Below, piece after piece: positions 16,651-24,916 of a DNA stretch of 53,007 nt. The DNA comes from Streptomyces cyaneus (lineage in GTDB: Bacteria > Actinomycetota > Actinomycetes > Streptomycetales > Streptomycetaceae). The notes under the pieces are model-generated. The model did no database searches and was not told the DNA's origin. It saw nothing but the letters and a program-made list of their open reading frames with translations. The stretch lies in assembly GCF_004028635.1 (NCBI RefSeq), contig NZ_RQJW01000026.1, positions 1-53,007 on the forward strand. Direction: 5' to 3'. A program made the position numbers and the translations under genes. Position 1 is the first letter of the stretch. Every line of letters starts with the position of its first letter.

Positions 16651-17810
16651 GCGAGGACGCGATGACCCAGCAGACCCAGGAGATCCAGGCGCGGTCACCG
16701 CTGGTGGCCGGCGCCCACCGGATCGCCGAGCTCGCCGGGAAGCGGGCGGCCGACGCCGAGCAGCAGCGCCGGCTGAGCCCCGACGTCGTCCGTGCGGTCC
16801 TCGAGGCCGGTTTCGCCGCCCACTTCGTCCCGGTGGCGCACGGCGGCCGGGCCGCGACCTTCGCCGAGCTCGTGGAGCCGGTCGCGGTGCTGGGCGAGGC
16901 CTGCGCCTCCACCGCCTGGTACGCCTCGCTCACGGCGAGCCTCGGCCGGATGGCCGCCTATCTGCCGGACGAGGGCCAGTCCGAGCTGTGGTCCGACGGC
17001 CCCGACGCGCTGATCGTCGGTGCCCTGATGCCGCTCGGCAGCGCCGAGAAGACGGCGGGCGGCTGGCACCTCTCGGGCACCTGGCCGTTCGTCAGCGTCG
17101 TCGACCACTCCGACTGGGCGCTGGTGTGCGCCAAGGCGGGGGAGGAGCCGTGGTTCTTCGCGGTGCCGCGAGACGCGTACGGCATCGTCGACAGCTGGTA
17201 CCCGATGGGCATGCGCGGAACGGGCAGCAACACCCTTGTCCTCGACGGGGTGTTCGTGCCGGACTCGCGGGCCTGTACCCGTGCGGCCATCGCGGCCGGC
17301 GTCGGTCCGGGGGCGGAGGCGATCTGCCACACCGTGCCCATGCGGGCGGTCAACGGGCTGGCTTTCGCGCTGCCGATGCTCGGCGCGGCCCGCGGCGCCG
17401 CGGCCGTGTGGACCTCGTGGATCGCCGCGAAGCTGGCCGGGCCGACCGGGCAGAACGCCGTCTCGTCCCAGGACCGTGTGCTGTACGAGCACACCCTGGC
17501 CCGGGCCACCGGCGAGATCGACGCGGCCCAGCTGCTGCTGGAGCGGGTCGCCGCGGTCGCCGACGCGGGCGGGGTGACCGGTGAACTCGTCGGCCGTGGG
17601 GCGCGGGACTGCGCGCTTGCGGCCGAGCTGCTGACCGCCGCGACCGACCGGCTGTTCGCCAGTGCGGGCACCAGGGCGCAGTCGCAGGACAGCCCGCTGC
17701 AGCGCCTCTGGCGCGATGTGCACGCGGCTGCGAGCCATATCGGGCTGCAGTTCGGGCCGGGAGCGACGCTGTATGCCGGAGAGCTGCTGAGGAGGAGCAA
17801 CGATGGCTGA
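16647..17810 (+). CDS. actVA-ORF5: ActVA-ORF5 homologue, flavin-dependent hydroxylase (acyl-CoA dehydrogenase fold)
   Basis: The 387-aa oxygenase component of a two-component FMN monooxygenase hydroxylates the polyketide using reduced flavin supplied by ActVB. The acyl-CoA dehydrogenase/HsaA-like fold is visible: AHRIAELAGKRAADAEQQRR, FVPVAHGGRAATFAELVEPV, GWHLSGTWPFVSVVDHSDW and MGMRGTGSNTLVLDGVFVP. ATG 16647 overlaps the previous stop; ATG 16662 has a better ribosome-binding site (GAGGA) and is an equally good start. The 3' end overlaps the ATG of actVA-ORF6 by 8 bases. Confidence 0.92.
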   Translation: MSEDAMTQQTQEIQARSPLVAGAHRIAELAGKRAADAEQQRRLSPDVVRAVLEAGFAAHFVPVAHGGRAATFAELVEPVAVLGEACASTAWYASLTASLGRMAAYLPDEGQSELWSDGPDALIVGALMPLGSAEKTAGGWHLSGTWPFVSVVDHSDWALVCAKAGEEPWFFAVPRDAYGIVDSWYPMGMRGTGSNTLVLDGVFVPDSRACTRAAIAAGVGPGAEAICHTVPMRAVNGLAFALPMLGAARGAAAVWTSWIAAKLAGPTGQNAVSSQDRVLYEHTLARATGEIDAAQLLLERVAAVADAGGVTGELVGRGARDCALAAELLTAATDRLFASAGTRAQSQDSPLQRLWRDVHAAASHIGLQFGPGATLYAGELLRRSNDG

Positions 17811-18144
17811 AGTGAACGATCCCCAGGTGGGCTTTGTCGCCGTCGTCACCTTCCCGGTGGACGGCCCCGCCACCCAGCGCAAGCTGGTGGAGCTGGCCAC
17901 GGGTGGCGTGCAGGAGTGGATCCGCGAGGTGCCCGGCTTTCTGTCGGCCACGTATCACGCGAGCACGGACGGCACCGCGGTCGTCAACTACGCCCAGTGG
18001 GAGAGTGAGCAGGCCTACCGGGAGAACTTCAGCGCCGACCCGCGCTCGGCGAAGCTGCGGGAGGCGCTGAGCTCTCTGCCCGGTCTGATGGGACCGCCGA
18101 AGGCCGTCTTCATGACCCCACAGGGGTCGATCCTGCCGGCCTGA
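17803..18144 (+). CDS. actVA-ORF6: ActVA-ORF6 homologue, quinone-forming monooxygenase (ABM family)
   Basis: The 113-aa antibiotic-biosynthesis-monooxygenase-fold protein matches the well-known cofactor-independent ActVA-ORF6, which oxidises the anthrone-type intermediate to the quinone. Visible pieces are VGFVAVVTFPVDGPATQ, EVPGFLSATYHASTDG and VVNYAQWESEQAYREN, which contains the conserved Asn and Trp used for substrate binding and oxygenation. It is the last gene of the rightward actVI-actVA unit. Its 3' 35 bases overlap the 3' end of the convergent actII-ORF1. Confidence 0.95.
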   Translation: MAEVNDPQVGFVAVVTFPVDGPATQRKLVELATGGVQEWIREVPGFLSATYHASTDGTAVVNYAQWESEQAYRENFSADPRSAKLREALSSLPGLMGPPKAVFMTPQGSILPA

Positions 18145-18892
18145 CAGTGGCGGCCGCACTGTTGCTGCCACCGTCGTCCGCACCGTCGCCGGCCCCGGCT
18201 CCGGCCACCAGGCCGGCAATGATGATCTCGAGTCCGAGCTCGAACCGGCGGTCGGAGTCGAGCGAGGTGATCGGGCCGGCCAGATGGACCAGGTTCGGGA
18301 ACTGGGCGGTCGGCAGCGACTTCAGATAGCCGTGGAGCTGGTCGGCGAACATGCCGGCCTGCTCCTCGCTCTGCTCCGCACCGGAATGCCGGGACGACTG
18401 CTCCAGGGCCTCCGCCGTGACGAAGGTCGACAGCAGGTCGCCCCCGTAGGCGGCGAGTTCGTCCTGCAGGCCCCCCGCGCGCAGCAGGTTCAGGGTGCGC
18501 TCCATCCCCATGATCCCGTTGGGGCCGAGCGGGACCCGGTCGATCGCGATGCGCGCCAGGTCCCGGTGGGCCAGGAACATCCGCCGCAGTGACCGGCACA
18601 TCTCCTTGACCTGCTCCGCCCAGCGCCCCGGCTCCGGCTCCGGGATCTCCACCTCAGTCAGTACGAGGTCGAAGACGAGGTCGAGCAGCTCGTCCCGGTT
18701 CCCCACGTGCGCGTACAGCGAGGCGTGCCCGGTCTTCAGCTCCTGTGCGAGCCGCCGCATGCTCAGCGCGTCGAGTCCCTCGGCGTCGAGAATGCCGAGC
18801 GCCGTGTCGACGATCCGGTCCTGGGTCAGGGGCATGCGCGGCGGCGCCTTCTTCGGCCGGCGCCACGGAGGTACGGGGATCTCCTCGGGCAT
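18110..18892 (-). CDS. actII-ORF1: ActII-ORF1 (ActR) homologue, TetR-family repressor
   Basis: The 260-aa TetR regulator has its N-terminal HTH in LTQDRIVDTALGILDAEGLD, MRRLAQELKTGHASLYAHVG and DELLDLVFDLV, followed by a ligand-binding domain. ActR represses the exporter genes actII-ORF2/3 and is released by actinorhodin intermediates. ATG 18892 is chosen because a perfect AAGGAGG lies 4 bases upstream. The divergent gap to actII-ORF2 contains the predicted operator. The 3' end overlaps actVA-ORF6 tail to tail. The C-terminus is low in complexity (Gly/Ala/Asp), so its end is poorly constrained. Confidence 0.92.
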   Translation of the reverse strand: MPEEIPVPPWRRPKKAPPRMPLTQDRIVDTALGILDAEGLDALSMRRLAQELKTGHASLYAHVGNRDELLDLVFDLVLTEVEIPEPEPGRWAEQVKEMCRSLRRMFLAHRDLARIAIDRVPLGPNGIMGMERTLNLLRAGGLQDELAAYGGDLLSTFVTAEALEQSSRHSGAEQSEEQAGMFADQLHGYLKSLPTAQFPNLVHLAGPITSLDSDRRFELGLEIIIAGLVAGAGAGDGADDGGSNSAAATVRPAGSTPVGS

Positions 18893-18957
18893 GGGCCTCC
18901 TTCCATCGCTTCGCAGCAGGTGGCACCCATCGTATGGCATCGACGGGCCACCGTTTC

Positions 18958-18984
18958 TTGACACGACCACCGTTCCACTATAGA
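18958..18984 (+). promoter_or_regulatory. actII-ORF2 promoter (TTGACA-N15-TATAGA)
   Basis: TTGACA at 18958-18963 and TATAGA at 18979-18984 form a near-consensus vegetative promoter, though the 15-bp spacer is short. It points to actII-ORF2 (ATG 19031) and is covered by the inverted repeat at 18963-18995, so bound repressor would block RNA polymerase. Confidence 0.6.
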
Positions 18985-18995
18985 ACGGTGGTCGT
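18963..18995. promoter_or_regulatory. ActR operator, 13-bp perfect inverted repeat
   Basis: ACGACCACCGTTC (18963-18975), a 7-base spacer, then GAACGGTGGTCGT (18983-18995): all 13 bases of the arms pair. It lies between the divergent TetR and exporter genes. Size and location fit the ActR operator known for the act cluster; binding is inferred here. Confidence 0.85.
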
Positions 18996-19030
18996 CCATA
19001 GACCTGCTGTCGAACACCTCGGGGGATGCC

Positions 19031-20767
19031 ATGAGTTCCGTTGAAGCAGAAGGGCCGGACGGGGGCGCCGCGCCTCCGACGGCACTGGTGTCGGGGCAGG
19101 ATCCCGGGCCGGACGCAGCCGCGGCCGAGCCCCCGGCCTACGCGCGCCGCTGGGCTGCGCTGGCAGTCATCCTCGGCGCCGAGATCATGGACCTGCTCGA
19201 CGGCACGGTCATGAACATCGCCGCGCCCGCCGTCCGCGCCGACCTGGGCGGCAGCCTCAGCGTCATCCAGTGGATCACCGTCGGATACACGCTCGCCTTC
19301 GCGGTCCTGCTCGTGGTCGGCGGCCGACTGGGCGACATCTACGGCCGCAAGCGCATGTTCGTCATCGGCGCCGTCGGATTCACCCTGGCCTCCGTGCTGT
19401 GCGCGGTGGCGGGCAGTTCCGAGATGCTCATCGCCGCGCGCTTCCTGCAGGGCGGGCTGGGCGCGCTGATGATTCCGCAGGGGCTCGGCCTCATCAAGCA
19501 GATGTTCCCGCCCAAGGAGAGCGCGGCGGCGTTCGGCGCGTTCGGGCCCGCCATCGGACTGGGCGCCGTGCTCGGCCCGATCATCGCCGGATTCCTGGTC
19601 GACGCCGATCTGTTCGGCACCGGCTGGCGGTCCGTCTTCCTGATCAACCTGCCGATCGGGGCAGCCGTGATCATCGGTGCGGTGCTGCTGCTGCCCGAGG
19701 GCAAGGCGCCCGTACGACCGAAGTTCGACGTCGGCGGCATGCTGCTGGTGACGCTCGGGCTGACCCTGCTGATCTTCCCGCTAGTCCAGGGGCGCGAACG
19801 CGGCTGGCCCGCCTGGACGTTCGTGCTGATGGCGGCCGGAGCGGCCGTGCTCGCCGCCTTCGTCGCCTACGAACTTCGGCAGGAGAAGCGCGGCGGCGCC
19901 ACGCTCATCGAGCTCAGCCTGCTGCGCCGGTCCCGCTATGCCGCCGGCCTTGCGGTGGCGCTGGTGTTCTTCACCGGCATCTCCGGAATGTCCCTGCTGC
20001 TCGGTCTGCATCTGCAGATCGGCCTGGGCTTCAGCCCGACCCGGGCCGCGCTGACGATGACGCCCTGGTCGGTGTTCCTGGTCGTCGGCGCGATCCTGAC
20101 CGGGGCGGTGCTGGGCGCGAAGTTCGGCCGCAAGGCCCTGCACGGCGGGCTCGTGGTGATGGCACTCGGCGTCCTGATCATGCTGCTGACCATCGGCGAC
20201 CAGGCCGGCGGACTGACCAGCTGGGAGCTCGTCCCCGGCATCGCCGTGGCCGGACTCGGCATGGGCATCATGATCGGTCTGCTCTTCGACATCGCCCTGG
20301 CCGACGTCGACAAGCAGGAGGCCGGCACCGCCTCCGGCGTCCTCACCGCGGTCCAGCAACTCGGCTTCGCGGTCGGCGTCGCGGTGCTCGCGACGCTGTT
20401 CTTCGGGCTGCTCGGCTCCCAGGCCACGGCGAGCGTCGCCGACGGCGAGAGCCGGACCCGGGCCGAACTCACCGCCGCCGGGGCGACGTCGGCCGAGCAG
20501 GACCGGCTCCTCGCCGACCTGCGGGACTGCCTGAAGGAATCGGCGAGCCAGAAGGACTCCGAACGGACGCCGGACAGCTGCCGGAACATCCAGCAGGCCC
20601 GGCCGGAGCTGGCCGAGGCCACGGCGCGGGCCTGGCAGACCGCCCACACCGAGAACTTCAGCACCGCGATGGTCCGCACGCTCTGGATCGTGATCGGACT
20701 GCTCGCGGTGGCCTTCGCGCTGGCCTTCCGGCTGCCGCCCAAGCCTCGTGAGGAAGAGGGATTCTAG
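19031..20767 (+). CDS. actII-ORF2: ActII-ORF2 (ActA) homologue, MFS exporter of actinorhodin
   Basis: The 578-aa DHA2-family transporter has 14 predicted helices. TM1 contains LGAEIMDLLDGTVMNIAAPA, the loop motif reads VVGGRLGDIYGRKRMFVIG, and motif C is IGLGAVLGPIIAGFLVD. It exports actinorhodin (or a lactone form), giving self-protection. Near the C-terminus there is a soluble segment with two Cys (DLRDCLKES and PDSCRN) before the last helix. The gene ends directly before ActII-ORF3 (TAG then ATG). No in-frame TTA codon was noticed in this copy. Confidence 0.94.
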   Translation: MSSVEAEGPDGGAAPPTALVSGQDPGPDAAAAEPPAYARRWAALAVILGAEIMDLLDGTVMNIAAPAVRADLGGSLSVIQWITVGYTLAFAVLLVVGGRLGDIYGRKRMFVIGAVGFTLASVLCAVAGSSEMLIAARFLQGGLGALMIPQGLGLIKQMFPPKESAAAFGAFGPAIGLGAVLGPIIAGFLVDADLFGTGWRSVFLINLPIGAAVIIGAVLLLPEGKAPVRPKFDVGGMLLVTLGLTLLIFPLVQGRERGWPAWTFVLMAAGAAVLAAFVAYELRQEKRGGATLIELSLLRRSRYAAGLAVALVFFTGISGMSLLLGLHLQIGLGFSPTRAALTMTPWSVFLVVGAILTGAVLGAKFGRKALHGGLVVMALGVLIMLLTIGDQAGGLTSWELVPGIAVAGLGMGIMIGLLFDIALADVDKQEAGTASGVLTAVQQLGFAVGVAVLATLFFGLLGSQATASVADGESRTRAELTAAGATSAEQDRLLADLRDCLKESASQKDSERTPDSCRNIQQARPELAEATARAWQTAHTENFSTAMVRTLWIVIGLLAVAFALAFRLPPKPREEEGF

Positions 20768-22903
20768 ATGACACGCAAACTGCTGGCCTGGCCCGGCGGC
20801 CGCCGGCTCAAGTGGCTGGTGCTCGTGGGCTGGATCGGTCTGCTGATCGTGCTCCAGCCGCTGGCCGGAAAGCTCGGCGACGTCGAGTCGAACGACGCCG
20901 CCGCCTGGCTGCCCGGCAACGCCGAATCGACCGAAGTACTCGAACTCTCCGAGAAGTTCCAGCCCGCCGACACCAGCCCGGCCATCGTCGTCTACGACCG
21001 CGCCTCCGGGATCACGGCCGCCGACGAGGCGAAGGCTCGGGCCGACGCCGCGAAATTCGCGGACGGCAAGAACGTGGTGGGCGAGCCGTTCGGCCCGGTG
21101 CGCTCCAAGGACGGCAAGGCCCTGCGCACCGTGGTCAACGTCCACCTCGGCAAGGAGGGCTGGGAGGGGCTCAACGAGGCCACCAAGGATCTGCGCAAGG
21201 CCGCGCAGCCGAACGCACCCGACGGTCTCGGCGTCCATGTGACGGGCCCGACCGGCTATGCCGCCGACTCCGCGGAGTCGTTCAGCAGCGCCGACTTCAA
21301 ACTGACCCTGGTCACCCTCCTCATCGTCGTGACGATCCTCGTCGTCACCTACCGCAGTCCGCTGCTGTGGCTGCTGCCGATGATCTCCGCGGGCATGTCC
21401 CTGGTGATCTCGCAGGCCATCATCTACCTGCTGGCCAAGCACGCGGGACTCACGGTCAACGCCCAGACGGCGATGATCCTCACGGTGCTGGTGCTCGGCG
21501 CGGCCACCGACTACGCGCTGCTGCTCGTCGCCCGCTACCGGGAGGAGCTGCGGCGGCACGAGGACCGGCACGAGGCCATGGCCGTGGCGCTGCACCGGGC
21601 GGGTCCCGCCATCGTGGCCAGCGCCGCCACCGTCGCCATCAGCATGCTCGTCCTGCTGCTGGCCGCGCTGAACTCCACCAAGGGCCTCGGGCCCGTCTGT
21701 GCCGTCGGCGTGCTGGTCGGCCTGCTGTCGATGATGACGCTGCTGCCCGCTCTGCTGGTGATCTTCGGACGCTGGATCTTCTGGCCGGCCAAGCCGAAGC
21801 ACGGCGTGGAGCCCGACATCACCCGGGGCGTGTGGACGCGGGTCGCCCGCATGGTCTCCGGCCGCCCGCGTACGGTCTGGATCACGACCAGCCTGGTGCT
21901 GGGCGCCGTGGCCGTGCTGGCCGTCACCCTGAACGCCGACGGGCTGCAGCAGAAGGACGGCTTCAAGACCAAGCCGGAGTCGGTGGTGGGTGAGGAGATC
22001 CTCGCCCGGCACTTCCCGGCCGGTTCCGGTGAGCCGATGGTCGTCATCGCCAAGGAATCCTCGGCGGCCGAGGTGCGCGGCGCGCTGGAGAAGGTGCCCG
22101 GCGTCACTGAGGTCGCGGAACCCCAGGTCAAGGACGGGCTGGCCTATCTCGAGGCGACGCTCAGCGCCGGAGCCGACAGTCCGGCGGCCATGGACGCTGT
22201 CACCGCGGCCCGAGAGAGCCTCGGCCGGCTGGACGGGGCGGAGGCGATGGTGGGCGGCAGCAGTGCCGTCGTGCACGACATGCGCGAGGCGTCCAGCCGC
22301 GACCGCGGCCTGATCATCCCGGTGATCCTCGCCGTGGTGTTCTGCATCCTCGCGCTGCTGCTGCGGGCCCTGGTGGCTCCGTTGCTGCTGATCGCGAGCG
22401 TGGTGCTGTCCTTCTTCACGGCGCTCGGTCTCGCCGCCTTCTTCTTCAACCACGTCTTCGACTTCGCGGGGGCAGATTCCGCCTTCCCGCTCTGGGTGTT
22501 CGTCTTCCTGGTCGCCCTGGGCGTCGACTACAACATCTTCCTCGTCACCCGGATCAGGGAGGAGAGCAACCGGTTCGGCACCCGGCAGGGGGCGCTCAAG
22601 GGCCTCACCTCGACCGGTGGCGTGATCACCGCGGCCGGTCTGGTGCTGGCCGGGACCTTCGCCGCCCTGGCCACGCTGCCGCTGGTCTTCATCGCCGAAC
22701 TCGGCTTCACGGTGGCGGTGGGCATCCTGCTCGACACCATGATCGTGCGGTCGGTCCTGGTCACCGCGCTCACCCTCGATGTCGGCCGGTGGATGTGGTG
22801 GCCGCACGCGCTCTTCCGGCGCGAGGACACTCCCGCGGAAATGGCCGGATCGGGAATTTCCGATTCTGCGAATTCGGAGGCACCGGCTCCTGTTTCCCAG
22901 TGA
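20768..22903 (+). CDS. actII-ORF3: ActII-ORF3 (ActB) homologue, MMPL/RND-type exporter
   Basis: The 711-aa MMPL-family protein has the double RND layout: TM1, a soluble domain at about residues 40-170, five TMs including TAMILTVLVLGAATDYALLL, a second soluble domain at about 385-505, then five more TMs with FLVALGVDYNIFLVTRIREE. The two GAATDYALL/GVDYNIFL motifs carry the acidic residue of the proton pathway. In the act system it is thought to export shunt or lactone forms. The start ATG immediately follows the actII-ORF2 stop. A strong hairpin terminator follows at 22920. Confidence 0.94.
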   Translation: MTRKLLAWPGGRRLKWLVLVGWIGLLIVLQPLAGKLGDVESNDAAAWLPGNAESTEVLELSEKFQPADTSPAIVVYDRASGITAADEAKARADAAKFADGKNVVGEPFGPVRSKDGKALRTVVNVHLGKEGWEGLNEATKDLRKAAQPNAPDGLGVHVTGPTGYAADSAESFSSADFKLTLVTLLIVVTILVVTYRSPLLWLLPMISAGMSLVISQAIIYLLAKHAGLTVNAQTAMILTVLVLGAATDYALLLVARYREELRRHEDRHEAMAVALHRAGPAIVASAATVAISMLVLLLAALNSTKGLGPVCAVGVLVGLLSMMTLLPALLVIFGRWIFWPAKPKHGVEPDITRGVWTRVARMVSGRPRTVWITTSLVLGAVAVLAVTLNADGLQQKDGFKTKPESVVGEEILARHFPAGSGEPMVVIAKESSAAEVRGALEKVPGVTEVAEPQVKDGLAYLEATLSAGADSPAAMDAVTAARESLGRLDGAEAMVGGSSAVVHDMREASSRDRGLIIPVILAVVFCILALLLRALVAPLLLIASVVLSFFTALGLAAFFFNHVFDFAGADSAFPLWVFVFLVALGVDYNIFLVTRIREESNRFGTRQGALKGLTSTGGVITAAGLVLAGTFAALATLPLVFIAELGFTVAVGILLDTMIVRSVLVTALTLDVGRWMWWPHALFRREDTPAEMAGSGISDSANSEAPAPVSQ

Positions 22904-22919
22904 AAAGCAGTAAAGTGTG

Positions 22920-22945
22920 AATCAGCGCAGCTTGCTGCGCTGATT
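22920..22945 (+). terminator. Rho-independent-type terminator after actII-ORF3
   Basis: AATCAGCGCAG, loop CTTG, then CTGCGCTGATT: an 11-bp perfect stem followed by an AT-rich stretch (tatatttt). It ends the actII-ORF2/3 transcript and separates it from the actII-ORF4 promoter region. Confidence 0.85.
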
Positions 22946-22951
22946 TATATT

Positions 22952-23014
22952 TTGACAAATAAATGATCTTCTGTGACCCCAACCACATTGAAGTTTGTCA
23001 AGTAGGCCTGTTAT
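22952..23014 (+). promoter_or_regulatory. AT-rich actII-ORF4 control region with 8-bp inverted repeat
   Basis: TTGACAAA (22952-22959) and TTTGTCAA (22994-23001) are perfect inverted copies 34 bp apart. A possible promoter is TTGAAG (22988-22993) with TGTTAT (23009-23014), 15-bp spacer. The region is far more AT-rich than its surroundings. The actII-ORF4 promoter is known in A3(2) to be bound by several regulators; which of them use these arms is unknown. Confidence 0.5.
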
Positions 23015-23056
23015 CGTCGCCCCTAAGAAAACGGAGAATCTCGACGGGGGCGCAGG

Positions 23057-23824
23057 ATGAGATTCAATCTGTTGGGGCATGTTCATGTAATCACTGATAC
23101 GGGGCGGTTAATTCCGCTTAAATCCTCGAAAGCAACGCAACTCCTGGCGTTGCTGCTGCTCAGACGGCATGAGGTGGTGGGCGCGGGGGTGCTCATCGAG
23201 GAACTGTGGGCGGACGATCCGCCGCGCAGTGCCATGACGACATTGCAGACCTACGTCTACCACACCCGCCGGCTGCTGGCGGAGCATCAGGTGACCGGCG
23301 AGGAACGGGAGTTGGTCCTGACCCGGCCACCCGGCTACTTCGCCCTGATCGACGACGACGAGCTCGATGTCACCATCGTCGAGCGGCTGATCCGCAACGG
23401 CAGCAGGCTGCTCGAGGAGGGCCGGCCCGAGGAGGCACTCGCCTCGCTGAACGCGGGACTGGATCTCTGGCGCGGCCCGGCGCTGTCCACGGTGCCGTGC
23501 GGCCGGGTGCTCGAAAGTCATATCGCTCATCTGGAAGAGCTCCGGCTCTTCGGAGTGCAGCTCCGCATCGACGCGAATTGGCGGCTCGGCAGGATAGGGC
23601 CGATGATTCCGGAGCTGAGGTCGCTGGTAATTTCACATCCGCTGAACGAGACCCTGCACGCCAAGCTGATGGGCGCGCTCTACCAGGTGGGGCGGCGGGC
23701 GGAGGCACTGGCATCGTACCGAAATCTCCGGCAGATACTCTCCGACGAACTGGGGGTGGATCCGACACCCGAAATCCAGCGCATGCATATGGAGATTCTC
23801 AACGGTGACCACGTGCTCGCGTAG
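23057..23824 (+). CDS. actII-ORF4: ActII-ORF4 homologue, SARP pathway activator
   Basis: The 255-aa SARP has an OmpR-like winged helix at about residues 1-95 (MRFNLLGHVHVITDTG, LLLLRRHEVVGAGVLIEELW, TLQTYVYHTRRLLAEH, TRPPGYFALI). The bacterial transcriptional activation domain is at about 100-245 (LWRGPALSTVPCGRVLES, LNETLHAKLMGALYQVGRR). Codon 18 is TTA (23108-23110), the rare leucine codon read by the bldA tRNA, so translation should depend on development as in A3(2). It activates the act structural genes through 11-bp-spaced TCGA heptamers, several of which are visible in this window. Confidence 0.96.
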   Translation: MRFNLLGHVHVITDTGRLIPLKSSKATQLLALLLLRRHEVVGAGVLIEELWADDPPRSAMTTLQTYVYHTRRLLAEHQVTGEERELVLTRPPGYFALIDDDELDVTIVERLIRNGSRLLEEGRPEEALASLNAGLDLWRGPALSTVPCGRVLESHIAHLEELRLFGVQLRIDANWRLGRIGPMIPELRSLVISHPLNETLHAKLMGALYQVGRRAEALASYRNLRQILSDELGVDPTPEIQRMHMEILNGDHVLA

Positions 23825-23836
23825 ACACCGGCCGGC

Positions 23837-23891
23837 CCGTGAACGCGGTGGAGCCCCTCGCAGACTGCGAGGGGCTCCACCGCGTTCACGG
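23837..23891. terminator. Bidirectional terminator, 27-bp perfect inverted repeat
   Basis: Positions 23837-23863 pair base for base with 23865-23891 around a single central base, an exceptionally long uninterrupted stem. It lies between the convergent actII-ORF4 and actIII genes and starts 13 bases after the actII-ORF4 stop. It most probably ends both transcripts. Confidence 0.85.
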
Positions 23892-23920
23892 ACCGCCAGG
23901 AGTCGGTGCGCCGCCGGGCG

Positions 23921-24706
23921 TCAGTAGTTCCCCAGGCCGCCGCAGACGTTCAGCGCCTGCGCGGTGACCGCGGCCGCCCCGTCCCCGATCAGATAGGCCA
24001 CCATCTCCGCCACCTCGGACGGCTGCACATACCGGCCGATCGGCACGCGCGCGGTGATCCGGTCGAAGGCCTCCTCGGTCGACACCTCCCAGATCTCCGA
24101 GTAGTGCTCGCGCACGTTCGCGGCCATCGGCGTCTCGACGAATCCGGGGCAGACGGCGTTCACCGTGATGCCGGTCCTGGCCAGTTCGAGGCCGAGCGCC
24201 TTGCTGAAACCGACCACGCCGTGCTTCGACGCCGAGTACGGGGCGGCGTGCACCACACCCTGCTTCCCGCCCGTCGAGGCGATGTTGATGATCCGGCCGG
24301 ATCCCCGCTCGAGCATGCCGCCGGCCTTCAGGACCTGCTTGGTCACCCGGAACACGCTGGTGAGATTGGTGTCGATCACATCGAGCCAGAGCTCGTCGGC
24401 GAGCTCGGCCGTGGCACCGCCACCGGGCCGGCCCGCGTTGTTCACCAGGACGTCGATCGGACCGTAGCGCTCGACGACCGCCGCGACCAGGGCCTCGATC
24501 TCGGCGACCGAGCGGACGTCGCAGGTCCGGCCGTCCGCCTCCACGCCCGCTTCCCGCAGCTCCTTCAGCGTCGTGCGCAGCCCTTCCTCGCCGCGCGCGC
24601 AGACGTAGACCTGCAACCCCTCCTTACCGAGCCTTCGGGCGATCTCCAGCCCGATACCGCTCGTTGCGCCCGTCACCAGTGCGACCTTCGAGCCCTGCGT
24701 GGCCAT
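23921..24706 (-). CDS. actIII: ActIII homologue, polyketide C9 ketoreductase (SDR)
   Basis: The 261-aa NADPH-dependent SDR reduces the C9 carbonyl of the nascent octaketide. The Rossmann motif VTGATSGIGLEIARRLG, the NNAGRPGGGATAEL segment (the PGG stereo-motif of ActIII), the catalytic Ser in NIASTGGKQG and YSASKHG (Tyr-x3-Lys) are intact. It appears close to, but distinct from, the A3(2) protein as I remember it. ATG 24706 follows a GGGAGAGGG ribosome-binding site. It is divergent from actI-ORF1, with SARP heptamers for this gene at 24758-24775. Confidence 0.97.
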   Translation of the reverse strand: MATQGSKVALVTGATSGIGLEIARRLGKEGLQVYVCARGEEGLRTTLKELREAGVEADGRTCDVRSVAEIEALVAAVVERYGPIDVLVNNAGRPGGGATAELADELWLDVIDTNLTSVFRVTKQVLKAGGMLERGSGRIINIASTGGKQGVVHAAPYSASKHGVVGFSKALGLELARTGITVNAVCPGFVETPMAANVREHYSEIWEVSTEEAFDRITARVPIGRYVQPSEVAEMVAYLIGDGAAAVTAQALNVCGGLGNY

Positions 24707-24757
24707 GTGTCCCTCTCCCTGCTTAGTGGTCCCTCACCTGCCCAGCCTTGGGCGCCA

Positions 24758-24775
24758 GGCTCGAACGCCGGTCGA
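24758..24775 (-). promoter_or_regulatory. SARP box for actIII
   Basis: On the minus strand TCGACCG (complement of 24769-24775) and TCGAGCC (complement of 24758-24764) stand 11 bp apart, 51 bp upstream of the actIII start. The actIII-actI region is an established ActII-ORF4 target in A3(2). Confidence 0.75.
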
Positions 24776-24820
24776 AGAGAGGTGGGGTGCGGCTGGGACG
24801 CCGCGACGGTGGATCCGGCA

Positions 24821-24860
24821 TCGAGGGGCTTGGTATCGGCCTTCGAGCCGCTTTCGAGTC
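24821..24860 (+). promoter_or_regulatory. SARP box for the actI operon
   Basis: TCGAGGG (24821), TCGAGCC (24843) and TCGAGTC (24854) fall on one 11-bp register; the position at 24832 is degenerate. The box ends 56 bp before the actI-ORF1 start and fits the ActII-ORF4 recognition pattern. Confidence 0.78.
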
Positions 24861-24916
24861 ACGGCGCCGACGATGACGAAGACCACCGGACGAACTCATC
24901 GAAGGAGCTGTTCGGA

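Noticed and set aside
19781..22807. 1008-codon open frame on the minus strand
   Set aside because: It lies opposite actII-ORF2/ORF3, consists of His/Gln/Gly/Arg-rich sequence without domains, and is the usual high-GC antisense shadow.
23906..24916. N-terminal extension of the KS frame
   Set aside because: It runs antisense through actIII and over the SARP boxes; the KS homology starts at TTG 24917.
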